Below are positions 1 through 5,981 of a DNA stretch of 9,161 bases, piece after piece (position 1 is the stretch's first letter; every line of letters begins with the position of its first letter). Where the stretch lies: contig JBGVMW010000155.1 in the NCBI GenBank assembly GCA_045125095.1, positions 1 through 9,161 on the forward strand, written 5' to 3'. The notes beneath the pieces were generated by a model. It made no database searches. It was not told the DNA's origin and was given only the letters and a program-made list of their open reading frames with translations. A program made the position numbers and the translations under genes. Source of the stretch: JBGVMW01 sp045125095 (lineage in GTDB: Bacteria > Bacillota > Clostridia > Lachnospirales > Lachnospiraceae).

Positions 1-128
1 TGTTTGCTACATAGTCTATATGTGACCCTCTGAAAACGTCGGCACTTGGGCTGTGTATTTTACAGCCTTAGTGTCCGCTACGTTTGAAGGGAGCGAGAGC
101 GCGTCAAATATAGACTATGTAGTAAGCA
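1..128. repeat. Long imperfect palindrome, truncated by the window edge
   Basis: Bases 1-26 pair with 103-128 over 26 positions, with a single mismatch (22 against 107) and two G-T pairs. Complementarity continues inside: 34-39 with 80-85, 40-46 with 70-77 (one bulged base at 74), and 49-54 with 62-67 closing a 7-base loop. The only sizeable unpaired part is about 92-102, which can form a tiny GC-closed GAGA loop. No ORF is contained and no T-run follows, so it is not a standard terminator. Because the outer stem is still paired at base 1, the element probably extends upstream. It could be a miniature transposable element, a REP-like dispersed repeat or a structured RNA. No second copy is visible in the window, so repeat status is inferred from the shape alone. 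Confidence 0.6.
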
Positions 129-219
129 GCTATTTGCACAAACAATTCTGACAATTCGCGGCTGGCTTTCACTTTCGCAAACGCTTAAAAAGTAGTAAAA
201 CAGAAAGGAGTTAATTACA

Positions 220-705
220 ATGGATAAAAAAAACAGTAGCATCTTAAGAAAACTAGCCTACCTTCCCATGTTCCTGATGATGGTAATGATTTTCTGGTTC
301 TCTGCAGAAACCGGAGAGCAGTCGTCTGAAAAAAGTGACGGCGTAGCGGGATATGTATGGGACATAGCGGATTACTTACACCTTGACGTAAGCGATGATA
401 TAATAGACAAATGGAACAACACGGTTACCTTTGTAATTCGCAAAGTCGCACATATGACAGAATATGCCATCCTTGCAGTGCTGATATTCTTAGGAATCCG
501 TATAGATACTGGCGAAAGACCAAAATGGTACTGGGTAATAGGGATTGGTGTTTTATATGCCGCCTCAGATGAAATACACCAGTTGTTAGTTCCAGGCAGA
601 AGTGGGCAATTCCGTGATGTATGTATAGATGGAATCGGTGTGGTAATTGGTTTTTTTATTATGAAAGTAATATGTAAAGACAGACGGATAATACCTGGCG
701 AATGA
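220..705 (+). CDS. VanZ family membrane protein
   Basis: The 161-residue protein matches the VanZ-like family in length and motifs. VanZ of Enterococcus gives low-level teicoplanin resistance; the role of chromosomal homologues like this one is mostly unknown, so resistance should not be assumed. Hydrophobic segments lie at about 13-28, 83-93, 103-116 and 138-152, which suggests three or four membrane passes. Family signatures are FWFSAETGEQSS (25-36), RKVAHMTEYA (74-83) and the block ASDEIHQLLVPGRSGQFRD (115-133) followed by D137-G138. The start has a good site, AAAGGAG at 204-210, nine bases upstream. The gene stands alone between a palindromic element and its own terminator. I see no convincing promoter in 129-219. 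Confidence 0.88.
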   Translation: MDKKNSSILRKLAYLPMFLMMVMIFWFSAETGEQSSEKSDGVAGYVWDIADYLHLDVSDDIIDKWNNTVTFVIRKVAHMTEYAILAVLIFLGIRIDTGERPKWYWVIGIGVLYAASDEIHQLLVPGRSGQFRDVCIDGIGVVIGFFIMKVICKDRRIIPGE

Positions 706-719
706 TGCCAGGTATTTTT
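691..719 (+). terminator. Intrinsic terminator of the vanZ-like gene
   Basis: A perfect 9-bp stem (691-699 with 707-715) closes a 7-base loop and runs into a T tract at 715-719. The stop codon of the vanZ-like gene (703-705) sits in the loop, so the hairpin overlaps the last codons of the gene. It separates this gene from the rimO operon. Confidence 0.8.
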
Positions 720-722
720 ACA

Positions 723-751
723 TTGATTATTTCCGGAAAAGCGTGTAAAAT
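723..751 (+). promoter_or_regulatory. Candidate sigma-A promoter of the rimO-pgsA-cinA-ilvBN operon
   Basis: TTGATT (723-728) and TAAAAT (746-751) are separated by exactly 17 bases, and they lie just after the vanZ terminator and about 70 bases before the rimO start. No T-box or other recognisable leader is visible between this promoter and rimO. The call rests on match to consensus and position only. Confidence 0.5.
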
Positions 752-819
752 ATAGAGATAAAAAACGTAGCAGAGAAAACATTGCAAATACGTTAATACA
801 GTCAGACTGGGAGGACTAT

Positions 820-2142
820 ATGAGATTATACTTTGTGACACTTGGCTGTGACAAAAATTTAGTAGATGCGGAGCATATGTTAGGCGCATTAGCTACAAAG
901 GGATATGAGTTTACGCAGGAACCGGAAGAAGCAGAGGTAATTGTTGTCAATACCTGCTGCTTTATCAATGATGCCAAGGAAGAGAGTGTGAATACTATCT
1001 TAGAGATGGCAGAATATAAGAAAAATGGAAGTTGCAAAGCGTTAATTGTATCCGGTTGTATGGCACAGCGCTATCAGCAGGAGATACAGGATGAAATCGA
1101 TGAAGTGGATGGCATCATCGGGACAAACAGCATTGATGCGATTGAGGATGCCATTAAAAAGGCATTACAGGGAGAACATATTCTGGATATGAAGCCTATG
1201 GAAGGATTGCCAAAACTTACTGGTAAACGTTATGTGACCACGGGCGGACATTATGCACATTTAAAGATTGCAGAAGGCTGCGACAAGCATTGCACATATT
1301 GTATTATTCCAAAGGTTCGTGGCAATTACCGCAGCGTTCCGATGGAAGAACTGGTTGCAGAGGCAAAAGATTTGGCGGCTCAGGGTGTGAAGGAATTAAT
1401 TCTGGTAGCACAGGAAACAACTATGTATGGCAAGGATTTGTATGGGGAAAAAGCATTCCCGAAGTTATTGAGGGAATTGTGTAAAATTCCAGAAATTTAT
1501 TGGATTCGTATACAATATTGTTACCCGGAGGAAATTACGGACGAATTAATTCAAGTAATGAAAGAAGAAGAAAAAATATGCCATTATTTGGATTTGCCAA
1601 TACAGCATTGCAATGATGAAATTCTCAAACGAATGGGAAGAAGAACCACAAAAGCAGAATTGACCGCTATCATTGAGAAGCTTCGTCGTGAAATTCCGGA
1701 TATTGCACTTAGAACCACGTTAATCAGCGGTTTTCCGGGAGAAACACAGCAGCAGCATGAGGAATTGATGGAATTCGTGGATGCCATGGAATTTGATAGA
1801 TTAGGTGTATTTGCATATTCACAAGAGGAGGACACGCCGGCAGCACAGATGGAGAATCAAGTAGAACAATCTGTGAAAGAAGACCGCCGTGATGAAATCA
1901 TGGAGCTTCAGCAGGAGGTTGCCTTCGACAAAGCAGAAACCCATATAGGCAGGGAGCTTCTTGTTATGGTAGAAGGAAAGGTGGCAGATGAAAATGCTTA
2001 CGTTACCAGAACCTACATGGATGCGCCGGATATTGACGGATATCTATTCCTGAATGGTGAAGAAGAACTGATGACTGGCGATTTTGTTCGTGTAAAAGTC
2101 ACAGGTGCATATGAATATGATCTCATTGGTGAGATGGTGTAA
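820..2142 (+). CDS. rimO: Ribosomal protein S12 methylthiotransferase RimO
   Basis: RimO is a radical SAM enzyme that adds a methylthio group to a conserved aspartate of ribosomal protein S12. The 440-residue length is typical. The N-terminal MTTase domain (1 to about 125) has the three ligands of the auxiliary 4Fe-4S cluster, C10, C46 and C80. The radical SAM motif is C154-x3-C158-x2-C161 in GCDKHCTYC, followed by IPKVRGNYRS. VAQETTMYGKDLYG (196-209) is the RimO form of a family motif that usually reads QDT, so E199 is a mild variation. A TRAM domain occupies about 375-440. These features favour RimO over the tRNA enzyme MiaB. The start is set by GGGAGG at 809-814. It is the first gene of the operon, and pgsA follows after 11 bases. 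Confidence 0.95.
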   Translation: MRLYFVTLGCDKNLVDAEHMLGALATKGYEFTQEPEEAEVIVVNTCCFINDAKEESVNTILEMAEYKKNGSCKALIVSGCMAQRYQQEIQDEIDEVDGIIGTNSIDAIEDAIKKALQGEHILDMKPMEGLPKLTGKRYVTTGGHYAHLKIAEGCDKHCTYCIIPKVRGNYRSVPMEELVAEAKDLAAQGVKELILVAQETTMYGKDLYGEKAFPKLLRELCKIPEIYWIRIQYCYPEEITDELIQVMKEEEKICHYLDLPIQHCNDEILKRMGRRTTKAELTAIIEKLRREIPDIALRTTLISGFPGETQQQHEELMEFVDAMEFDRLGVFAYSQEEDTPAAQMENQVEQSVKEDRRDEIMELQQEVAFDKAETHIGRELLVMVEGKVADENAYVTRTYMDAPDIDGYLFLNGEEELMTGDFVRVKVTGAYEYDLIGEMV

Positions 2143-2153
2143 GGAGAAGGATT

Positions 2154-2702
2154 ATGGAAATGAATTTACCAAACAAACTGACCATTCTGCGCGTGATAAT
2201 GATACCATTTTTTGTATTTTTTATGCTGGTGGATGTGGCTGGTGTGTATACCAAATATATTGCATTATCATTGTTTTGCATTGCAAGTTTAACAGATATG
2301 CTAGATGGACAGATTGCTAGAAAATACAATCTGGTAACGAATTTTGGAAAATTTATGGACCCATTGGCAGACAAATTACTTGTCTGCTCTGCTATGATTT
2401 GTTTAGTGGAAATGGGACGTTTGGCTTCCTGGGTAGTGATTATTATTATCAGCCGTGAATTTATTATCAGTGGTTTTCGTCTGATAGCTTCTGATAATGG
2501 CGTTGTAATTGCTGCAAGCATGTGGGGCAAGGTAAAAACGGTTGTCCAGATGGCAATGATTATCGTGCTGATACTTAATGTGAAGAATGTGATAGTTCAG
2601 TATGTAGAAGTGATTTTGATAGTAGCAGCTACCATTTTAACGGTAGTGTCTTTAATTGATTATATTGCAAAAAATATTGACGTATTAAAGGAGACAAAAT
2701 AG
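2154..2702 (+). CDS. pgsA: CDP-diacylglycerol--glycerol-3-phosphate 3-phosphatidyltransferase
   Basis: This membrane enzyme makes phosphatidylglycerophosphate from CDP-diacylglycerol and glycerol 3-phosphate, the committed step to phosphatidylglycerol and cardiolipin. The protein has 182 residues, normal for PgsA. The CDP-alcohol phosphatidyltransferase motif is complete: D48, D51, G52, A55, R56, G65, D69 and D73 in the order DxxDGxxAR-x8-GxxxDxxxD. The N-terminus (NLPNKLTILRV) is the classic PgsA opening, and several hydrophobic helices follow. AAGGAG at 2141-2146 overlaps the rimO stop and is 7 bases from the ATG at 2154. A second in-frame ATG at 2160 gives the more familiar MNLPNKLT start and remains possible. 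The rimO-pgsA-cinA order is common in Firmicutes. Confidence 0.93.
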   Translation: MEMNLPNKLTILRVIMIPFFVFFMLVDVAGVYTKYIALSLFCIASLTDMLDGQIARKYNLVTNFGKFMDPLADKLLVCSAMICLVEMGRLASWVVIIIISREFIISGFRLIASDNGVVIAASMWGKVKTVVQMAMIIVLILNVKNVIVQYVEVILIVAATILTVVSLIDYIAKNIDVLKETK

Positions 2703-3446
2703 ATGGAAAAGGTTTGCTACCAGAGAGTTGTCAAAATTGCAGGCTTAGAGGAGGAAAAGATTGTAGGGGATTTGCAACGCTTAGTGGATGTGACAAGTAA
2801 GTTATCCGTTAATATTCAGGTCCTGGTAGGAGAAGTTCATTGTTATCTGACTGCGGAGGCAGAAGATAAAAAAACAGCAAAAGCAATTGTGAAAAAAGCA
2901 ATAAAGCAGATAAAAGCACGATTTAACGACCATATATTTGCAACAAAAGCAGATGTAACCTTAGAGGATTCCGTCGCTAAGTTACTGAAAAAACGTCATT
3001 TGACATTAACGACGGCAGAATCCTGCACCGGAGGATTGATTGCCGGACGTATGGTAAATGTGGCAGGCGTTTCCGATGTGTTTTATGGAAGCTTTGTAAC
3101 CTATGCAAATGAGGCAAAAATGGAGCTGATTGGCGTAAAGGAAGAAACATTGCAGACGTATGGTGCAGTCAGCCCGGAAACAGCCAGAGAAATGGTGGAA
3201 GGTGCGGCACATCGTACACATGCCTCTGCTGCCATAGCCGTCACAGGTATTGCCGGTCCGGATGGTGGAACAGCAGAGAAGCCGGTTGGTCTTGTTTATA
3301 TTGCAGTCTATGTAAATGGACACGGTGCTGTTAAGCGTTGTCAGTTCAAGGGCGATCGCATGGCAGTGCGACAGAGAACGGTGTGTGAATCGTTATACTT
3401 ATTGAGAAAATTAATCAAAGAGGAGAGTGGAAATCTTGGCAGATAA
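2703..3446 (+). CDS. cinA: Short CinA-family protein: KH-like domain plus nicotinamide-nucleotide amidase domain
   Basis: The C-terminal part (about 88-240) is a CinA/PncC domain, which deamidates nicotinamide mononucleotide in pyridine nucleotide salvage. It carries TAESCTGG (104-111), YANEAK (134-139), TGIAGPDGG (181-189) with KPVG (193-196), and GDRxxVR (217-223). Residues about 6-85 resemble the middle KH-like domain of full-length CinA. The N-terminal domain of about 170 residues (molybdopterin-binding-like, with ADP-ribose pyrophosphatase activity in some homologues) is absent: full CinA is about 410 residues, this one is 247. The start is firm, because AAAGGAG (2687-2693) precedes an ATG that directly abuts the pgsA stop, leaving no space for a degraded N-terminal remnant. 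The deamidase role is inferred from the family. A link to competence, implied by the name, cannot be judged here. Confidence 0.85.
   Translation: MEKVCYQRVVKIAGLEEEKIVGDLQRLVDVTSKLSVNIQVLVGEVHCYLTAEAEDKKTAKAIVKKAIKQIKARFNDHIFATKADVTLEDSVAKLLKKRHLTLTTAESCTGGLIAGRMVNVAGVSDVFYGSFVTYANEAKMELIGVKEETLQTYGAVSPETAREMVEGAAHRTHASAAIAVTGIAGPDGGTAEKPVGLVYIAVYVNGHGAVKRCQFKGDRMAVRQRTVCESLYLLRKLIKEESGNLGR
3421..3425 (+). promoter_or_regulatory. Ribosome binding site that decides the ilvB start
   Basis: AGGAG at 3421-3425 is 1 base from the GTG at 3427 but 10 bases from the TTG at 3436. Only the TTG has workable spacing, so the start is placed there. The frame is closed by a stop at 3412-3414, so no earlier start exists. 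Confidence 0.65.
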
Positions 3447-5058
3447 AATAACAGGAGCAGAAGCAATGGTGAGATGCTTGGAGGAGGAAGGGGTGCCGGT
3501 AGTATTTGGTTATCCGGGCGTGGCAATATGCCCATTTTTTGACAGCATCTATGATTCTAAAATTCAGCAGGTATTAGTTCGTACAGAGCAGAATGCAGGA
3601 CATGCAGCAAGCGGATATGCCCGTGTAACAGGCAAAACAGGTGTCTGTGTGGCAACCTCTGGTCCAGGTGCAACGAACCTAATTACCGGTATTGCAACTG
3701 CTTATATGGATAGCATTCCGTTGGTAGCAATCACTGGACAGGTGCGTTCAGATTTAATCGGAAGTGATGTGTTTCAGGAAGCGGATATTACAGGAGCGGT
3801 TGAATCTTTTGTGAAATACAGTTATTTAGTAAAAGATGCAAAGGATATTCCAAGGGTATTCAAAGAAGCATTTTACATTGCTTCAACAGGAAGAAAAGGC
3901 CCGGTTCTTATTGATATTCCATTTGATGTGCAGATGCAGATGCTGGAGTTTGCTTATCCGGAGGCAGTAGCTATCCGCGGTTATAAACCAACTGTCAAAG
4001 GTCATACCATGCAGATTCGCAAGGTGGTAAAAGCCTTAGAGGAAGCGAAACGTCCAATTATTTGTGCTGGTGGTGGCGTATTACTAAGTGGTGCGGAGAA
4101 GGCAGTGTGCAAATTTGCAGAAAAGCACAGCATTCCGGTAGTCACCACAATGATGGGAATTGGTATGATTCCAAACGACCACCCAATGTATTATGGCATG
4201 GTGGGAAATAACGGGAAAGCATATGCTAACAAAGCCATGAATGAAAGTGATTTAATCATTATGATGGGTGCGAGAGTCGCAGATCGCGCAATTTCCCAAC
4301 CTGATTTAGTAACGGAAAATACAACGGTTGTACATATTGATGTGGATCCGGCAGAAATTGGCAAAAACATGGAATTCTCCATTCCAATCGTTGGTGATTT
4401 GAAGCATATTTTACATGATTTTAAAGAATTTGAATTTGAAGCAGATTACAGTGAATGGCATGCGGAGTTAGAGGCATGGAAAAAGGAATTAGCGAAGGTG
4501 CGCAATCCAAAGGATGGTGTGGTAGATCCGGCAGCATTTGTACGAACATTATCTGAAAAGATGGAAGATGATGGTGTGTATGTTGCAGACGTAGGACAGA
4601 ACCAGATTTGGTCCTGCAACTATTACGTGATGAAGCAGGGGCATTTCCTGACAAGCGGTGGTATGGGAACGATGGGATATTCCATTCCGGCAGCAATGGG
4701 TGCAAAGGCAGCCGATAAAAATAAACAGGTTATTGCAGTATGTGGTGATGGTTCTTTCCAGATGTCTATGATGGAATTGGCGACCATGCGCCAACATAAT
4801 ATGCCTGTAAAAGTTGTAGTAATGGTAAATCATTACCTTGGAATGGTAAGACAGTATCAGCATTTTACTTATGATGACCGTTACAGTGGAGTATCCTTAG
4901 ACGGAAGTCCGAATTTAGAGAAAATTGCTTCGGCTTATGATATGCCATATATTCGTCTGGAAAATATGGAAAATATGGAAGAAAAAATTGAAGAGTTTTT
5001 AAGTATAGACGGTGCTGCATTTATGGAATGTGTCATTGATGAGTTTGATTTGGTGTAG
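3436..5058 (+). CDS. ilvB: Acetolactate synthase large (catalytic) subunit, divergent
   Basis: This thiamine diphosphate enzyme condenses pyruvate with pyruvate or 2-oxobutyrate, the first common step to valine, leucine and isoleucine. With the TTG start the protein has 540 residues. The order is the N-terminal ThDP domain with catalytic Glu51 in VRTEQNAGHAA, the central domain with GARVADR (278-284) and HIDVDPAEIG (300-309), and the C-terminal domain with GDGSF (437-441) and metal ligand Asn465 before LGMVRQ. Gln114 and Lys127 align with active-site residues. Several usual residues differ: the PGG motif reads PGV (Val29), and the Trp of LGMVRQW is Tyr474. The C-terminus ends at DEFDLV and lacks the usual PMV-type tail. 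The start overlaps cinA by 11 bases. The adjacent regulatory subunit gene supports acetolactate synthase over other ThDP enzymes. Confidence 0.88.
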   Translation: MADKITGAEAMVRCLEEEGVPVVFGYPGVAICPFFDSIYDSKIQQVLVRTEQNAGHAASGYARVTGKTGVCVATSGPGATNLITGIATAYMDSIPLVAITGQVRSDLIGSDVFQEADITGAVESFVKYSYLVKDAKDIPRVFKEAFYIASTGRKGPVLIDIPFDVQMQMLEFAYPEAVAIRGYKPTVKGHTMQIRKVVKALEEAKRPIICAGGGVLLSGAEKAVCKFAEKHSIPVVTTMMGIGMIPNDHPMYYGMVGNNGKAYANKAMNESDLIIMMGARVADRAISQPDLVTENTTVVHIDVDPAEIGKNMEFSIPIVGDLKHILHDFKEFEFEADYSEWHAELEAWKKELAKVRNPKDGVVDPAAFVRTLSEKMEDDGVYVADVGQNQIWSCNYYVMKQGHFLTSGGMGTMGYSIPAAMGAKAADKNKQVIAVCGDGSFQMSMMELATMRQHNMPVKVVVMVNHYLGMVRQYQHFTYDDRYSGVSLDGSPNLEKIASAYDMPYIRLENMENMEEKIEEFLSIDGAAFMECVIDEFDLV

Positions 5059-5062
5059 GAGG
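5057..5062 (+). promoter_or_regulatory. Ribosome binding site that decides the ilvN start
   Basis: AGGAGG at 5057-5062 overlaps the ilvB stop codon. The in-frame GTG at 5062 overlaps this site itself and cannot use it, whereas the ATG at 5071 is 8 bases downstream. The ilvN start is therefore placed at 5071. Confidence 0.8.
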
Positions 5063-5070
5063 TGAATACA

Positions 5071-5550
5071 ATGAAAAAGATATTTTCTGTACAGGTAGAA
5101 AACAGAGCCGGTGTTCTGTGGAAGGTAGCAGGTCTTTTCTCTCGCAGATGTTATAATATCGACAGTCTTGCTGTTGGCGAAACAGACAACAAGGATGTAT
5201 CTGTCATGACCATTGTATCCTCAGGTGACGAGCATACCATGGAGCAGATTGAAAAGCAGCTCAACAAAAAGATTGACATTATTAAGGTAAAGACATTTAC
5301 GGAGGCAAACAGTATCAGCAGAGAGCTGATGATGATTAAAGTGAGATACACAAAGGACAACCGCAGTGATATCATTGAAATCTGTAATGTGTTGAATGCA
5401 AACGTATTGGATATGTCATCTTCTGCCTTGTTTATCCAGTTATGTGATACACCGGAGAAGATTGAACTGCTGATTCAGATGTTAGCACCATATGGTGTGG
5501 TGGAAATGGCAAGGACTGGAACGTTGGCGTTGCCGAAGTGTAAGGAATAA
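5071..5550 (+). CDS. ilvN: Acetolactate synthase small (regulatory) subunit
   Basis: The 159-residue protein activates the catalytic subunit and, in the family, confers feedback inhibition by valine or another branched-chain amino acid. An ACT domain spans about 4-74, opening with FSVQVENRAGVLWKVAGLFS (5-24); Asn11 and Gly14 lie in the loop that binds the effector in homologues. NIDSLAVGETD (29-39) is a further family signature. The C-terminal small-subunit domain covers about 84-158 (RELMMIKV, then a second ACT-like fold ending GTLALPK). Length and domains match the usual bacterial IlvN. The gene starts 12 bases after ilvB, is coupled to it by a shared AGGAGG, and is followed by a strong terminator, so it is the last gene of the operon. 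The symbol ilvH would be equally acceptable. Confidence 0.93.
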   Translation: MKKIFSVQVENRAGVLWKVAGLFSRRCYNIDSLAVGETDNKDVSVMTIVSSGDEHTMEQIEKQLNKKIDIIKVKTFTEANSISRELMMIKVRYTKDNRSDIIEICNVLNANVLDMSSSALFIQLCDTPEKIELLIQMLAPYGVVEMARTGTLALPKCKE

Positions 5551-5606
5551 ATGGGGTGATTGGCACCCTAGTGGTGGCAAGTGGATTACATATGTGAGAT
5601 ATCATG

Positions 5607-5647
5607 GCACGGAAGCTGCAATGTGGATTGTGGCTTCCGTGCTTTTG
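5607..5647 (+). terminator. Intrinsic terminator after ilvN
   Basis: A perfect 10-bp GC-rich stem (5607-5616 with 5633-5642) extends inward by six more pairs, two of them G-T, to a 4-base loop (5623-5626). TTTT follows at 5643-5646. It lies 56 bases after the ilvN stop and closes the rimO-ilvN operon. The bases in between (5551-5606) hold only a minor 5-bp hairpin at 5554-5568. Confidence 0.85.
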
Positions 5648-5665
5648 TATTGTGTGAAACAACAG

Positions 5666-5694
5666 TTGCCAAGCTAATTGAAATATGCTATAGT
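5666..5694 (+). promoter_or_regulatory. Extended -10 promoter of the btuFCD operon
   Basis: TTGCCA (5666-5671) and TATAGT (5689-5694) are 17 bases apart, and TGC immediately precedes the -10 box, giving an extended -10 element. Transcription would begin near 5701, exactly where the cobalamin aptamer begins, which strengthens the call. Confidence 0.7.
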
Positions 5695-5700
5695 TTTTCC

Positions 5701-5932
5701 CGTGGTACATTTATGTTTAATAGGGAACCCGGTGCGAATCCGGGACAGCCTCTACTACTGTAATTGAAAAACGAAAGCAGATTGCTATGTCCCTATGTCT
5801 CAGCATAGCAAGATTTTTCTGAACAAATAAAACATCGCAAATAGCGGGTGTTACATCAGAAAAACACCATTGGTCGCAATTGACTGAGAAGGTGTGCTTT
5901 CTTATTCCGTCATAAGTCAGGAGACCTGCCAC
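5701..5932 (+). ncRNA. Cobalamin riboswitch
   Basis: The conserved core is plain: TTTAATAGGGAAC (5716-5728), the P5 hairpin CCGGTGCGAATCCGG (5729-5743), GACAGCC followed by CTACTGTAA (5744-5763), an ACTGAGAAGGTG segment (5883-5894) equivalent to the GGGAAGGC module, and the B12 box AGTCAGGAGACCTGCC (5915-5930). A peripheral arm at 5766-5819 contains an 8-bp stem (5782-5789 with 5804-5811). Another 6-bp stem is 5847-5852 with 5863-5868. Adenosylcobalamin or a related cobalamin would bind and repress the B12 importer downstream. No GC-rich hairpin with a T tract lies between the B12 box and the btuF start, so translational control is inferred. Exact ends are approximate. Confidence 0.93.
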
Positions 5933-5981
5933 AATACAATTTCTTATTTTGTTGAGGCGAAATGGAAAGAAGGAGAATAAA

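Noticed and set aside
134..200. Possible promoter for the vanZ-like gene, for example TTGCAC at 134-139
   Set aside because: No acceptable -10 box lies 16-18 bases downstream of it, and the other A/T-rich candidates near 186-198 lack a -35 partner.
372..782. Minus-strand open frame opposite the vanZ-like gene
   Set aside because: It has no family resemblance or good ribosome binding site, and it overlaps a well-supported gene and its terminator; it is a shadow frame. The same applies to the other antisense frames.
5554..5568. 5-bp hairpin GGGTG/CACCC just after ilvN
   Set aside because: It has no T tract and is short; the strong terminator 40 bases downstream explains the operon end.
5492..5763. 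Small plus-strand open frames over the end of ilvN, its terminator and the riboswitch start
   Set aside because: They overlap strong structural RNA signals, lack ribosome binding sites and have no recognisable protein features.
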